DNA of 8,111 nucleotides from JBBAEA01 sp041656175 (GCA_041656175.1 JBBAEA010000146.1:1-8111); one strand, 5' to 3'. Shown: positions 1-5,816, numbered from the stretch's first letter. Notes: generated by a model from the letters alone, not told the origin. A program made the numbers and translations.

Positions 1-1
1 C

Positions 2-115
2 AATTATTACGAACACATCATCCGTGACGAATCCGAGATGGAAAAATTCTGCGCGTATATTCGCGACAATCCTATCCGCTGGAAGATGGATTCATTGTAT
101 ACCCGTGAGCCGTAG
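2..115 (+). CDS. C-terminal fragment of an IS200-like (Y1, REP-associated/RAYT type) transposase, 5' part outside the window
   Basis: Only the last 37 codons are in the window, read in frame from base 2 to the TAG at 113-115. They begin NYYEHIIRDESEMEKF and go on to AYIRDNPIRWKMD. The pattern [N/D]YYEHIIRxExE followed by YIxxNPxxW is the very characteristic end of the Y1_Tnp (IS200-like) domain of RAYT proteins, the single-strand transposases that act on REP palindromes. The catalytic Tyr and the HUH motif lie upstream and cannot be seen, so intactness is unknown. The stop codon lies inside a GTAG tetranucleotide that opens a REP-like unit, so the gene runs straight into its presumed substrate repeat. 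It is convergent with ftsK, with about 180 bases of repeat DNA between. The family call is firm for so short a piece because the signature is distinctive; current activity cannot be judged. Confidence 0.82.
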   Translation, partial: NYYEHIIRDESEMEKFCAYIRDNPIRWKMDSLYTREP

Positions 116-134
116 GGGGGGGGGGGGATATTTC
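112..134 (+). repeat. REP-like unit remnant with GTAG head and G13 tract
   Basis: GTAG (112-115) is followed by an uninterrupted run of 13 G (115-127) and then ATATTTCC. In the two larger elements of this window the same place reads GTAG, a G5 run and then an A-x-ACTTCCCCC arm that closes a hairpin. Here the G tract is expanded and the complementary C arm is cut short (TCC then TAGG), so the hairpin is largely lost. I read it as a decayed or slipped copy of the right end of the element that starts again at 135. The first G of the run is the last base of the transposase stop codon, so length changes would not affect that protein. Confidence 0.6.
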
Positions 135-261
135 CTAGGGCAGCCACAAAGTCCTGTTTCGCCAAAAACCGGACGGGGCGTCGCGGGGTGTCCCCGCGGA
201 GGGGGTAGACGCAAACCCGCGCACAGCGAGGGGTTGCGGCGTAGGGGGATACTTCCCCCAC
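135..261 (+). repeat. Multi-hairpin REP-like element, copy 1
   Basis: A GC-rich element lies between the convergent ends of the transposase fragment and ftsK. Bases 173-261 match the reverse complement of 3924-4012 at 86 of 89 positions by my hand alignment, and weaker similarity reaches left to about 135. Four hairpins can be drawn. H1 is 152-173 (GTTT/AAAC core around CGCCAA). H2 is 182-198 (CGCGGGG, TGT, CCCCGCG). H3 is 210-238 (CGCAA/TTGCG outer stem). H4 is 244-259 (GGGGGA, TACT, TCCCCC). A GTAG precedes both H3 (205-208) and H4 (241-244); GTAG is the known head of REP sequences recognised by RAYT transposases. No T-run follows the hairpins on either strand, so this is not a typical intrinsic terminator, though it might still impede transcription from both sides. 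Confidence 0.8.
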
Positions 262-295
262 AAGAGAAAATGACGCGGGGCTCGGGTTTGTCGTT

Positions 296-3200
296 TTAGT
301 ATTCGTTGGCGTCGACGTAAACTTCGCGTGCTTTTTGTCCGTTTGCGGGTCCAACGATACCTTGGCGCTCGAGTTGTTCGATGAGGCGAGCGGCGCGGTT
401 GTAGCCGATGGACATGCGGCGTTGGAGCAAGGAAGCTGAGGCCTGGCCTGCGTTTGCGACGATGGCGATGGCGTCGTCGAATAGGGAGTCGAGTCGTTCG
501 TCTGCGGCGTCGTCGTTGGAATCGTCGTTGGATTCTTTGTCTCGTATGATGTCTTCGTTATATTGCGGCTCGCCTTGGGCGCAAAGGAAGTCGGCGATGG
601 CTTGGACTTCTTCGTCGGAGATGAATGCGCCGTGGACGCGTTGGAGCATGCCAGAGTTTGGGATGGTGAAGAGGGAGTCGCCGTAGCCGAGTAGGTCTTC
701 TGCGCCTTTGGTGTTGAGAATGGTTCGGGAGTCGACGTAGCTAAAGACGCGGAAGGCAAGTCGGGTGGGGAAGTTGGCTTTGATAACGCCGGTGATGACG
801 TCGGTCGAGGGGCGTTGGGTGGCGAGTACGAGGTGAATGCCTGCGGCGCGTGCCTTTTGGGCGAGTCGTGCGATGGCGCGTTCGATGTCTTTTCCGGCGG
901 TCATCATGAGGTCGGCGAATTCGTCGACAACGATGACGATGTAGGGCATGAATTGGTGAATGAGTTCGTCGTTTTCGTCGCGCATTTTGAGTTTGTCTCG
1001 TAGGCGCTCGTCGGGGTTTTTGAGTTTTTCGTTGTAGTTTTTGATGTTTCGCACGCCTAAGTCGGCGAGTTTAAGGTAGCGAGCGTCCATTTCGTCGCAA
1101 GCCCATTCGAGGGCGCGGACGGATTTTTCGGGCTCTGTGATGGGGGGGAGAAGTAGATGCGGGATTCCGTTGTATATGCTCAGTTCTAGGCATTTGGGGT
1201 CGACCAGAATGAGTCGAACTTCTTCGGGGGTTGCGTTGTAGAGTAGGGAGCAGAGCATGGTGTTGATGCCAACGGATTTTCCGCTTCCGGTGGAGCCCGC
1301 GATAAGTAAGTGGGGCATTTTGGCTAGGTCGGAAACGACGGTGTCTCCTTCGATGTCTTTGCCTAGGGCTAAGGTGAGGACGGATTGTGCCTCGTTAAAG
1401 AGTTTGGAGGCGAGTATTTCCTTGATATAGATGGTGTTTCTCTTTTCGTTGGGAATTTCGATCCCGACGACGTTTTTCCCAGGAATGGGGGCTAGAATTC
1501 GGATCGAGGTGACTTCGAGAGCCATTTTGAGGTCATCGCTGAGGTTTGAGATGCTGTTAACGCGTGTTCCAGGATCGGGTAGGAACTCAAAGCGTGTAAC
1601 GACGGGGCCTGGGCAGATTTCGACAACTTTACCTTTGACGCGGAATTCGGCGAGTTTTTCTTCGATTTTTTCGGCAATGCTTTGAAGGACTTCATTATCG
1701 AAGCCGCGCTCAGCGTTGGGGTTGTACTTTAATAATGATAGGGGCGGTTTTTGGAAGGCGAGTTTTTCGTTTTGTTGTTTTTGTAGTCTCTCGTTCTCGG
1801 CGGCTAGGAGTTCCTCTTCGCTGGCGTTTTGTTTGGCTTGTGCAACGACGAAGCCAGCTACTGGCGTGTTGCTTTTCGGGCTTTGTGGTATTTCAGTGCT
1901 CACAGCTTTTGATACGATGCTTTCCGCTTTGGCTTTGGCGTTTGCAGCGCGTACTTCTGCGCTTGCGGCTCGCGTGATCGATTCGATAGAAGGAACGGAG
2001 TTATTTCGCGATACCGGTATGGGTGTGACTTTTTCGTCGGTGTTTTCTTGAGGAAGTAGTGTTTTGTGCCGTGTAAAGGCTCTAGACTTGTAGTTATTTT
2101 CAAGAATGGCGTCTGCATCGATATTTTGTATGCTCTCGACGCGTGTGCTCTCTTGACTACTTTGTACGGCTTCTGTCGTTTTTAGGGGCAGCGAGTCGTC
2201 GCTTTCGCCAACTTGGCAGCTTTCGGCTGGGGTGAGGTTAAGTTTTGGTTGTAGCATGTGCCTTGCGAGTTCGGCCGCAACGTTTCCAGGCTTTGTGCGA
2301 TCTTCGCTGGAGTCTTGAGCTTCATGTGGGGCTAAGCGTGATTTTAGTCTAGCTTGTATACTCAGGAACTTGTCGTTGTTTTCGGCTTTAGCGGTCACGG
2401 CTTCGCAGTTCTCGCAACTTGGGCAAATCGCAAGAGTTGGCGGTAGGGTTTTCGCTCTTTCGAGGTGTTTGCCAGTATTGGTGGGGGCGCCCGAATAGGT
2501 GATGGATTTTCGGTGCATCGTTCTGGGCTTCCAGTTGGCTAGCACTTGAGGCTTAGAAAGTTGTTCTGGGCTAACGATGGAGTCGAACTCAAAGGATGGC
2601 TCGATCAAGGGAATAGAGCGCGTCCGGCGAGTTTTCCGCATTCTGGGGCTCTTAGAGATTTTTTGCAAAATCGAGGCAAGTCGTTCTTTCTCGGCGCTTG
2701 TGTTTTGCTCTAGGTCGGTTTTGTTTTTGCCTTCCTTTTTTGGCTCTGGCTTATTTTGTACTTCTTCGATGACTGGGGGTTTGTGTGTACCGAGTAGTTC
2801 GTTGGTGTCGGGGTCTTCAATCCAGAGAATGGGGTTTTCTCGCAGTTCGGAAGGAGCCTTATCGATGATTGAGCGCGAACTACGTTCGCGATCCACTTTG
2901 TTGGGTTTTGAGGGGCTAATGTTTTGTGAAGGAACACCTGCAAGTGACGGCGCTAGTTGTAGGCGATTTTGGCGCAAGCTGTGGTGCAAGTACACGAAGG
3001 GTGCAGCGATAGCTTTGGCTATAGCGACACAGCATATCTTAATGATGCGTGCGCACAATCGGATAAAAGAGCTAAATTTGGTGTTAGTTACAAGGAGTAG
3101 TCCAAAAAAGCTAAGTACAGCGCATAGGCTAGTGGCCCAAGCAAAACTGAGCTTTTTTAACAGTAGCGATGAGAGGAATACGCCAAGTACGCCGCCAGCG

Positions 3201-3703
3201 CTGTAGCCTAGAACTGTTGTTTGGATCAGCATCTCAAAAAGTGGCGCCGATGCAAAAATCAGCATGCTTTGCCCTAGCAACTCTGGGGGCCTTGCTTCTA
3301 GAGCGCGTCCAAAAAAAGCAAATATCGCGAGTAAAATGCAGATAGTTGAGAAGAAAAACGAAGATAATCCGAAAAGTTTGAGTAAAATGCTAGCAATATA
3401 CGCTCCCGCGGGTCCGAGTAAATTTAACGTTGTGCTAGCTTCAGGCTGGAGGTCGCTGGTGGTCGAAGTGATAAGGGCAAGGAATACGAGTATGCCAGCA
3501 GCCATGAGTAGGAAAGCGGCTAGGTAATGGCGAGGTTTTGTGGCTAGGGCTTTGTTTTTTGTAACAGCTTTGCGGCTAGTCACTCGCTTAGTACTTTGAT
3601 TTTTAGCTTTTGCCTGCTTAGATTTTGCTACCGTTGTGTCCGCTACCTTCTTTTTGGCGACACGGGCTGTTTTACTAGTTTTGTCTAACTTTTTGCCTTG
3701 CAT
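296..3703 (-). CDS. ftsK: DNA translocase FtsK (SpoIIIE/FtsK family)
   Basis: Septum-anchored, ATP-driven DNA pump that clears and aligns sister chromosomes at division; in known systems it also activates XerCD at dif. Numbering is from the ATG at 3703 (1135 residues). Residues 1-60 are a Lys/Arg/Ala/Thr-rich cytoplasmic tail. Hydrophobic segments at about 61-80, 97-131, 144-161, 165-181 and 187-206 form the membrane domain. A long, low-complexity linker runs to about 650, and the alpha domain begins near KPPLSLLKYNP (652). The motor follows, with Walker A GSTGSGKS at 803-810 and Walker B VIVVDEF (Asp927-Glu928). The C-terminal winged-helix gamma domain (about 1076-1135) is present, so the gene looks complete. 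An in-frame GTG at 3793 would add 30 residues. I prefer 3703 because the added stretch is not FtsK-like and has no better ribosome site; the 3703 site (GGTGCAAGG before ATG) is itself weak. The linker carries an unusual CPSCENC cluster (Cys427, 430, 433). Flanked by inverted repeat copies. Confidence 0.95.
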   Translation of the reverse strand: MQGKKLDKTSKTARVAKKKVADTTVAKSKQAKAKNQSTKRVTSRKAVTKNKALATKPRHYLAAFLLMAAGILVFLALITSTTSDLQPEASTTLNLLGPAGAYIASILLKLFGLSSFFFSTICILLAIFAFFGRALEARPPELLGQSMLIFASAPLFEMLIQTTVLGYSAGGVLGVFLSSLLLKKLSFAWATSLCAVLSFFGLLLVTNTKFSSFIRLCARIIKICCVAIAKAIAAPFVYLHHSLRQNRLQLAPSLAGVPSQNISPSKPNKVDRERSSRSIIDKAPSELRENPILWIEDPDTNELLGTHKPPVIEEVQNKPEPKKEGKNKTDLEQNTSAEKERLASILQKISKSPRMRKTRRTRSIPLIEPSFEFDSIVSPEQLSKPQVLANWKPRTMHRKSITYSGAPTNTGKHLERAKTLPPTLAICPSCENCEAVTAKAENNDKFLSIQARLKSRLAPHEAQDSSEDRTKPGNVAAELARHMLQPKLNLTPAESCQVGESDDSLPLKTTEAVQSSQESTRVESIQNIDADAILENNYKSRAFTRHKTLLPQENTDEKVTPIPVSRNNSVPSIESITRAASAEVRAANAKAKAESIVSKAVSTEIPQSPKSNTPVAGFVVAQAKQNASEEELLAAENERLQKQQNEKLAFQKPPLSLLKYNPNAERGFDNEVLQSIAEKIEEKLAEFRVKGKVVEICPGPVVTRFEFLPDPGTRVNSISNLSDDLKMALEVTSIRILAPIPGKNVVGIEIPNEKRNTIYIKEILASKLFNEAQSVLTLALGKDIEGDTVVSDLAKMPHLLIAGSTGSGKSVGINTMLCSLLYNATPEEVRLILVDPKCLELSIYNGIPHLLLPPITEPEKSVRALEWACDEMDARYLKLADLGVRNIKNYNEKLKNPDERLRDKLKMRDENDELIHQFMPYIVIVVDEFADLMMTAGKDIERAIARLAQKARAAGIHLVLATQRPSTDVITGVIKANFPTRLAFRVFSYVDSRTILNTKGAEDLLGYGDSLFTIPNSGMLQRVHGAFISDEEVQAIADFLCAQGEPQYNEDIIRDKESNDDSNDDAADERLDSLFDDAIAIVANAGQASASLLQRRMSIGYNRAARLIEQLERQGIVGPANGQKAREVYVDANEY

Positions 3704-4145
3704 CCTTGCACCGATTTGCGTCGTAGTTTCGATAAAAAACGTGAATTCTACAGGCAAAGCTCTGTAGCAATGCCTTGCGTGGGAGCTTAGCACAGAATGG
3801 AATTGGCCTATAATTTCAGGGCTTTTGTGGCGAATTAGCGCGTTTTAAGCTCAGATTCTCACGTGATCCGCCCTAGGGCAAGCGCAAAGCCATAAAATTG
3901 GCTGTTTTTAAGTTTTTACTTTGGTGGGGGAAGTCTCCCCCTACGCCGCAACCCCGCGCTGTGCGCGTGTTTGCGTCTACCCCCTCCGCGGGGACACCCC
4001 GCGACGCCCCGTTCAGTTTTGGCGAAACTGGATTTTGCGCTTGTCCTAGCCCATGTAACGCCACTTCAGCGATTGTTCAGAGCATGCTTAGTTATTGCAA
4101 TCAAGATTCTAGGCAAGCGCTAATTTTCAACGAACACTCTGAGTA
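3704..4145. other. Intergenic region between ftsK and the zinc-ribbon gene
   Basis: 442 bases without a credible gene. Bases 3704-3793 could be read as a 30-codon N-terminal extension of ftsK from GTG, which I consider unlikely. Bases 3794-3872 are the probable 5' region of ftsK. A TTATAG box on the - strand around 3809-3814 could be a -10 element but I find no convincing -35 partner. The middle is filled by repeat copy 2 (3873-4049). Bases 4050-4145, after the stop of the upstream gene, show nothing I can name, and there is no clear intrinsic terminator. Confidence 0.5.
3873..4049 (-). repeat. Multi-hairpin REP-like element, copy 2, with terminal inverted repeats (MITE-like)
   Basis: Reverse-complement copy of the element at 135-261 (86 of 89 positions over 3924-4012). 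It carries the same four hairpins and the same GTAG heads when read on the - strand. The two ends match as inverted repeats: 3873-3889 reads CTAGGGCAAGCGCAAAG, and the reverse complement of 4033-4049 reads CTAGGACAAGCGCAAAA, 15 of 17 identical. The unit is therefore about 177 bases long with defined ends. A further small hairpin (AGCCA/TGGCT) lies at 3888-3903. It sits just upstream of ftsK and downstream of the zinc-ribbon gene. TIR-bounded, non-coding and short fits a non-autonomous element; I did not find a clear target-site duplication next to the ends. Confidence 0.78.
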
Positions 4146-4658
4146 CTAACTTCGTCCCGTGGCGAGTTTTCGCATGCGTTCTTGGAAGAGAACGTTGACT
4201 TTGCAGTCATCTAGTGTTTCGCAGACGATGCCAAGCCCAAATTTTCGGTGCTGTATGAGGTCTGCTACTTTGAAGCGGCGGTTAATGCTGTATTCGAGGA
4301 TCTGCTCTGCTTGCGCATTTTGAGTGAGCCGCTCCCACGCGGCTCGCAAAGTCTCGGGGCTTTCGAGTTCTTCGGCTTGTATGGGGCTGCGCGTTACAGG
4401 GATGACGTTGATACTGGGTTCATCTGCGCGCATATGTTTGTTGTTGCAGACGGCGCAGATAATGCGATGGCTGCCATCTTTGGCGCTAGCGTGTGGCTTG
4501 ATACAAGCGCACTCAGGGCACCATGTATCGAAGTAGTCGATGTCGTCTAGTGCTATATCTAGACTCTCGTCGCTGAAATAATCATCAAGAATGTTTTCGT
4601 CTTCAAATTCATCGCGTTCGATGGGAGTGTTCGTATTTACTTTAGCGTGAGCTGCCAT
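4146..4658 (-). CDS. Small zinc-ribbon protein with C-terminal Tudor-like (UvrD/PcrA C-terminal-like) domain, function unknown
   Basis: 170 residues from the ATG at 4658. Residues 15-42 are strongly acidic. A four-Cys zinc ribbon follows (CPEC at 47-50, CAVC at 68-71, with a further Cys at 52). A linker leads to about residue 129, and the C-terminus is a small beta domain reading FKVADLIQHRKFGLGIV then KVNVLFQERMRKLA. The pattern VxDxxxHxxFGxGxV followed by KVxVxF and RKL resembles the Tudor-like C-terminal fold of UvrD/PcrA helicases, which contacts RNA polymerase, and similar small proteins seen in deltaproteobacteria. A role in nucleic-acid or polymerase binding is inference; no enzyme motif is visible. 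The reading frame is open back to 4751. I chose 4658 because AGGT lies seven bases upstream and because a good promoter (4720-4747) would place the transcript start downstream of 4751. It is on the same strand as ftsK, about 440 bases upstream of it, so probably not one tight operon. Confidence 0.75.
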   Translation of the reverse strand: MAAHAKVNTNTPIERDEFEDENILDDYFSDESLDIALDDIDYFDTWCPECACIKPHASAKDGSHRIICAVCNNKHMRADEPSINVIPVTRSPIQAEELESPETLRAAWERLTQNAQAEQILEYSINRRFKVADLIQHRKFGLGIVCETLDDCKVNVLFQERMRKLATGRS

Positions 4659-4692
4659 GACGTACCTAGGTAAAAAAAGAACGGTGAAACAG

Positions 4693-4710
4693 AGCTCTAG
4701 CTCTAGCTCT
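4693..4710. repeat. Short tandem repeat, three copies of AGCTCT
   Basis: Three perfect consecutive AGCTCT units, lying in the predicted untranslated leader of the zinc-ribbon gene (or encoding LELELE if the longer reading frame from 4751 were used). It lies between the proposed -10 box and the start codon, about where transcription would begin. Confidence 0.7.
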
Positions 4711-4719
4711 TGGCAAGGG

Positions 4720-4747
4720 GTTATACACAAGACGCGGGTCTGTACAA
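4720..4747 (-). promoter_or_regulatory. Predicted sigma-70-type promoter of the zinc-ribbon gene
   Basis: On the - strand TTGTAC (complement of 4742-4747) is followed after 16 bases by TATAAC (complement of 4720-4725), which matches TATAAT at five of six positions. The -35 is weak. The start of transcription would fall near 4710, about 50 bases before the ATG at 4658, which supports that start over the one at 4751. Confidence 0.5.
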
Positions 4748-4794
4748 GCATTTTGTTAGAATATTTTTGATGACGGCTTTTTAGCTGTTTGTGA

Positions 4795-4854
4795 GTGGGG
4801 AAGCGCTTCCCTTCGGATACTCTGATTCATTGGGACTACAGCCCCAAACCCCGT
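4795..4854 (-). repeat. Shortened, diverged variant of the REP-like element
   Basis: Read on the - strand, this has ACGGGG then TTT and GGGGCTGTAGTCCC, which lines up with ACGGGG, spacer, GGGGTGTCCCC (hairpin H2) of the larger copies. It then ends in GAAGGGAAGCGCTTCCCCAC, which lines up with GTAGGGGGATACTTCCCCCAC (hairpin H4). The middle hairpin H3 is missing. The last part contains a perfect 14-base palindrome, GGGAAGCGCTTCCC (4798-4811). The tetranucleotide head is GAAG rather than GTAG. Orientation is the same as copy 2. Similarity is by eye and much weaker than between copies 1 and 2. Confidence 0.5.
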
Positions 4855-4897
4855 CTGAGAGCTATCGCCCTTAGAACCCAGTTTTGTATGTAAACTA

Positions 4898-4926
4898 TTG
4901 ATTTTATTGACTTTATTCTGAATATT
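4898..4926 (+). promoter_or_regulatory. Possible promoter for the sigma factor gene
   Basis: TTGATT (4898-4903) and AATATT (4921-4926) are 17 bases apart in an AT-rich stretch, each matching the sigma-70 consensus at four of six positions. It would give a leader of nearly 280 bases that includes the REP-like hairpin at 4951. An ECF-type autoregulated promoter could exist elsewhere; I could not pick one out. Confidence 0.22.
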
Positions 4927-4950
4927 CCCTGACTTTCGTTGTTTTAATCA

Positions 4951-4977
4951 AGGGGCAGCTTTGATACCAGCCCCTAC
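4951..4977 (-). repeat. REP-like hairpin with GTAG head
   Basis: On the - strand, GTAG (complement of 4974-4977) runs into AGGGGC, a 13-base loop, and GCCCCT (complement of 4951-4956). This is the same head-plus-G/C-stem layout as hairpin H4 of the larger elements, although the loop sequence differs. There is no T-run after the stem on either strand, so an intrinsic terminator is less likely. Confidence 0.45.
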
Positions 4978-5197
4978 GGTTGTGCAATTTTCACATTGTT
5001 CAGAGCCTCCCTATTAAAAGCTCAGCGCGTGTTTTGCGTGCAAAAAACTGTTGTTTTATGGGCAAAGTAGCTTAAACACAGGAGAAACCTTAAAAATTGC
5101 TTCTTAGAGCAACATTGAAAACGCTTGCGATATGCGAGTTTCTTAGGCAGGATGCCTTTGTGTGGCTAGGGCGCGGATTTGCGCTAAGCCAGAATAT

Positions 5198-5205
5198 GGA
5201 GAGGG
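5198..5205 (+). promoter_or_regulatory. Ribosome binding site that decides the sigma factor start
   Basis: GGAGAGGG ends five bases before the ATG at 5211. The alternative in-frame ATG at 5196 has no purine-rich site in front, and the upstream TTG at 5097 has AGGAG at 5080-5084 but about 12 bases away. The 5211 start also gives the usual short N-terminus of ECF sigma factors. Confidence 0.65.
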
Positions 5206-5210
5206 ATTTA

Positions 5211-5816
5211 ATGGAGGCACCCAGCGATTCGGAGCTTATCTGCCAAGCACAAGGCGGGGATAGGGATGCTTTTGAACAACTTTATTGGCGCTACCAAAAT
5301 CGTGTCCTTGCGGCTGCGTATGGGGTAGTGCGCAATCGCCAAGATGCTATGGACATTGCTCAAGAGAGCTTTGTGCGGGTGTATAAAAACCTTCACAAAT
5401 TCCAAGCAGATTCTAGTTTTTATACTTGGCTGTATCGTATTGTGGTGAATCTATCCATCGATCATCTACGGCGGCGCAAAAAACACAAAGAGGTTGAATT
5501 CGACAACGAATTCCAAAAAAACTTCTCTGATGACGATCCCTTGCTGCCGTCGACCTTGGGCATTAACCCCGGCAAGGTCTACCAACGAAAAGAACTGCGC
5601 GAGCAACTCAACTTGGCGCTAGAGTCCTTGTCAGAGAAACATCGCAGTATCATTATACTTCGCGAGATAGAGGGGCTGTCGTATAATGAAATATCCGAAG
5701 CATTGGGCATATCGATGGGAACGGTGATGAGTCGCTTGCACCACGCGAGGCTCAATATGCAAGCGGCGTTGCGAGAGTATTTGGACGCAGATGGTATCTC
5801 GCCAACGCAAAAATAG
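5211..5816 (+). CDS. ECF-type (RpoE-like) sigma-70 family RNA polymerase sigma factor
   Basis: 201 residues, normal for an ECF sigma factor that recruits RNA polymerase to a small set of promoters. The start MEAPSDSELICQAQGGDRDA is typical of the family. Region 2 spans about residues 16-91, with the core-binding DAMDIAQESFVRVYKN (45-60) and the -10 reading TWLYRIVVNLSIDHLRRRKK (72-91). A charged linker follows (92-125). Region 4 (about 130-196) includes the -35-reading helix-turn-helix around LSYNEISEALGISMGTVMSR (156-175). Region 3 is absent, as expected. Both domains are intact. The promoter and regulon are not visible, and the gene that follows is a lipoprotein rather than an anti-sigma factor, so control by a distant anti-sigma, by transcription or by another route is open. 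The 206-base gap to the next gene suggests separate transcription. Confidence 0.92.
   Translation: MEAPSDSELICQAQGGDRDAFEQLYWRYQNRVLAAAYGVVRNRQDAMDIAQESFVRVYKNLHKFQADSSFYTWLYRIVVNLSIDHLRRRKKHKEVEFDNEFQKNFSDDDPLLPSTLGINPGKVYQRKELREQLNLALESLSEKHRSIIILREIEGLSYNEISEALGISMGTVMSRLHHARLNMQAALREYLDADGISPTQK

Larger units (their letters stand above)
4659..5210. other. Divergent intergenic region between the zinc-ribbon gene and the sigma factor gene
   Basis: 552 bases between two divergent genes with no credible coding region. From the left it holds the leader and promoter of the zinc-ribbon gene, two degenerate REP-like units (4795-4854 and 4951-4977), an AT-rich stretch that may hold a promoter for the sigma gene (4898-4926), and a long 5' leader for that gene. 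Bases 5097-5210 continue the sigma reading frame upstream from a TTG but look unlike a sigma N-terminus. I see no tRNA or recognisable riboswitch. Confidence 0.5.

Noticed and set aside
244..259. Hairpin GGGGGA/TCCCCC as intrinsic terminator for ftsK or the transposase
   Set aside because: No T-run follows on either strand, and the same hairpin recurs in a dispersed repeat, so a REP-like origin explains it better.
7..759. 250-codon open frame on the - strand
   Set aside because: Overlaps the 3' end of ftsK in another frame and runs through the repeat element; low-complexity Thr/Ser/Pro product with no recognisable domain.
2577..3206. 209-codon open frame on the + strand
   Set aside because: Antisense to the ftsK linker and membrane region; no domain and the opposite strand is clearly coding.
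3704..3793. GTG-initiated 30-residue extension of FtsK
   Set aside because: No better ribosome site, no resemblance to FtsK N-termini, and the 3703 ATG starts the basic tail cleanly. It cannot be fully excluded.
4659..4751. N-terminal extension of the zinc-ribbon protein starting at 4751
   Set aside because: Overlaps a good promoter whose transcript would begin downstream of that start, includes the AGCTCT repeat, and the internal ATG has a suitable AGGT site.
4798..4811. Perfect palindrome GGGAAGCGCTTCCC as a regulator operator
   Set aside because: It aligns with the H4 hairpin of the repeat family; I have no independent evidence for a protein binding site.
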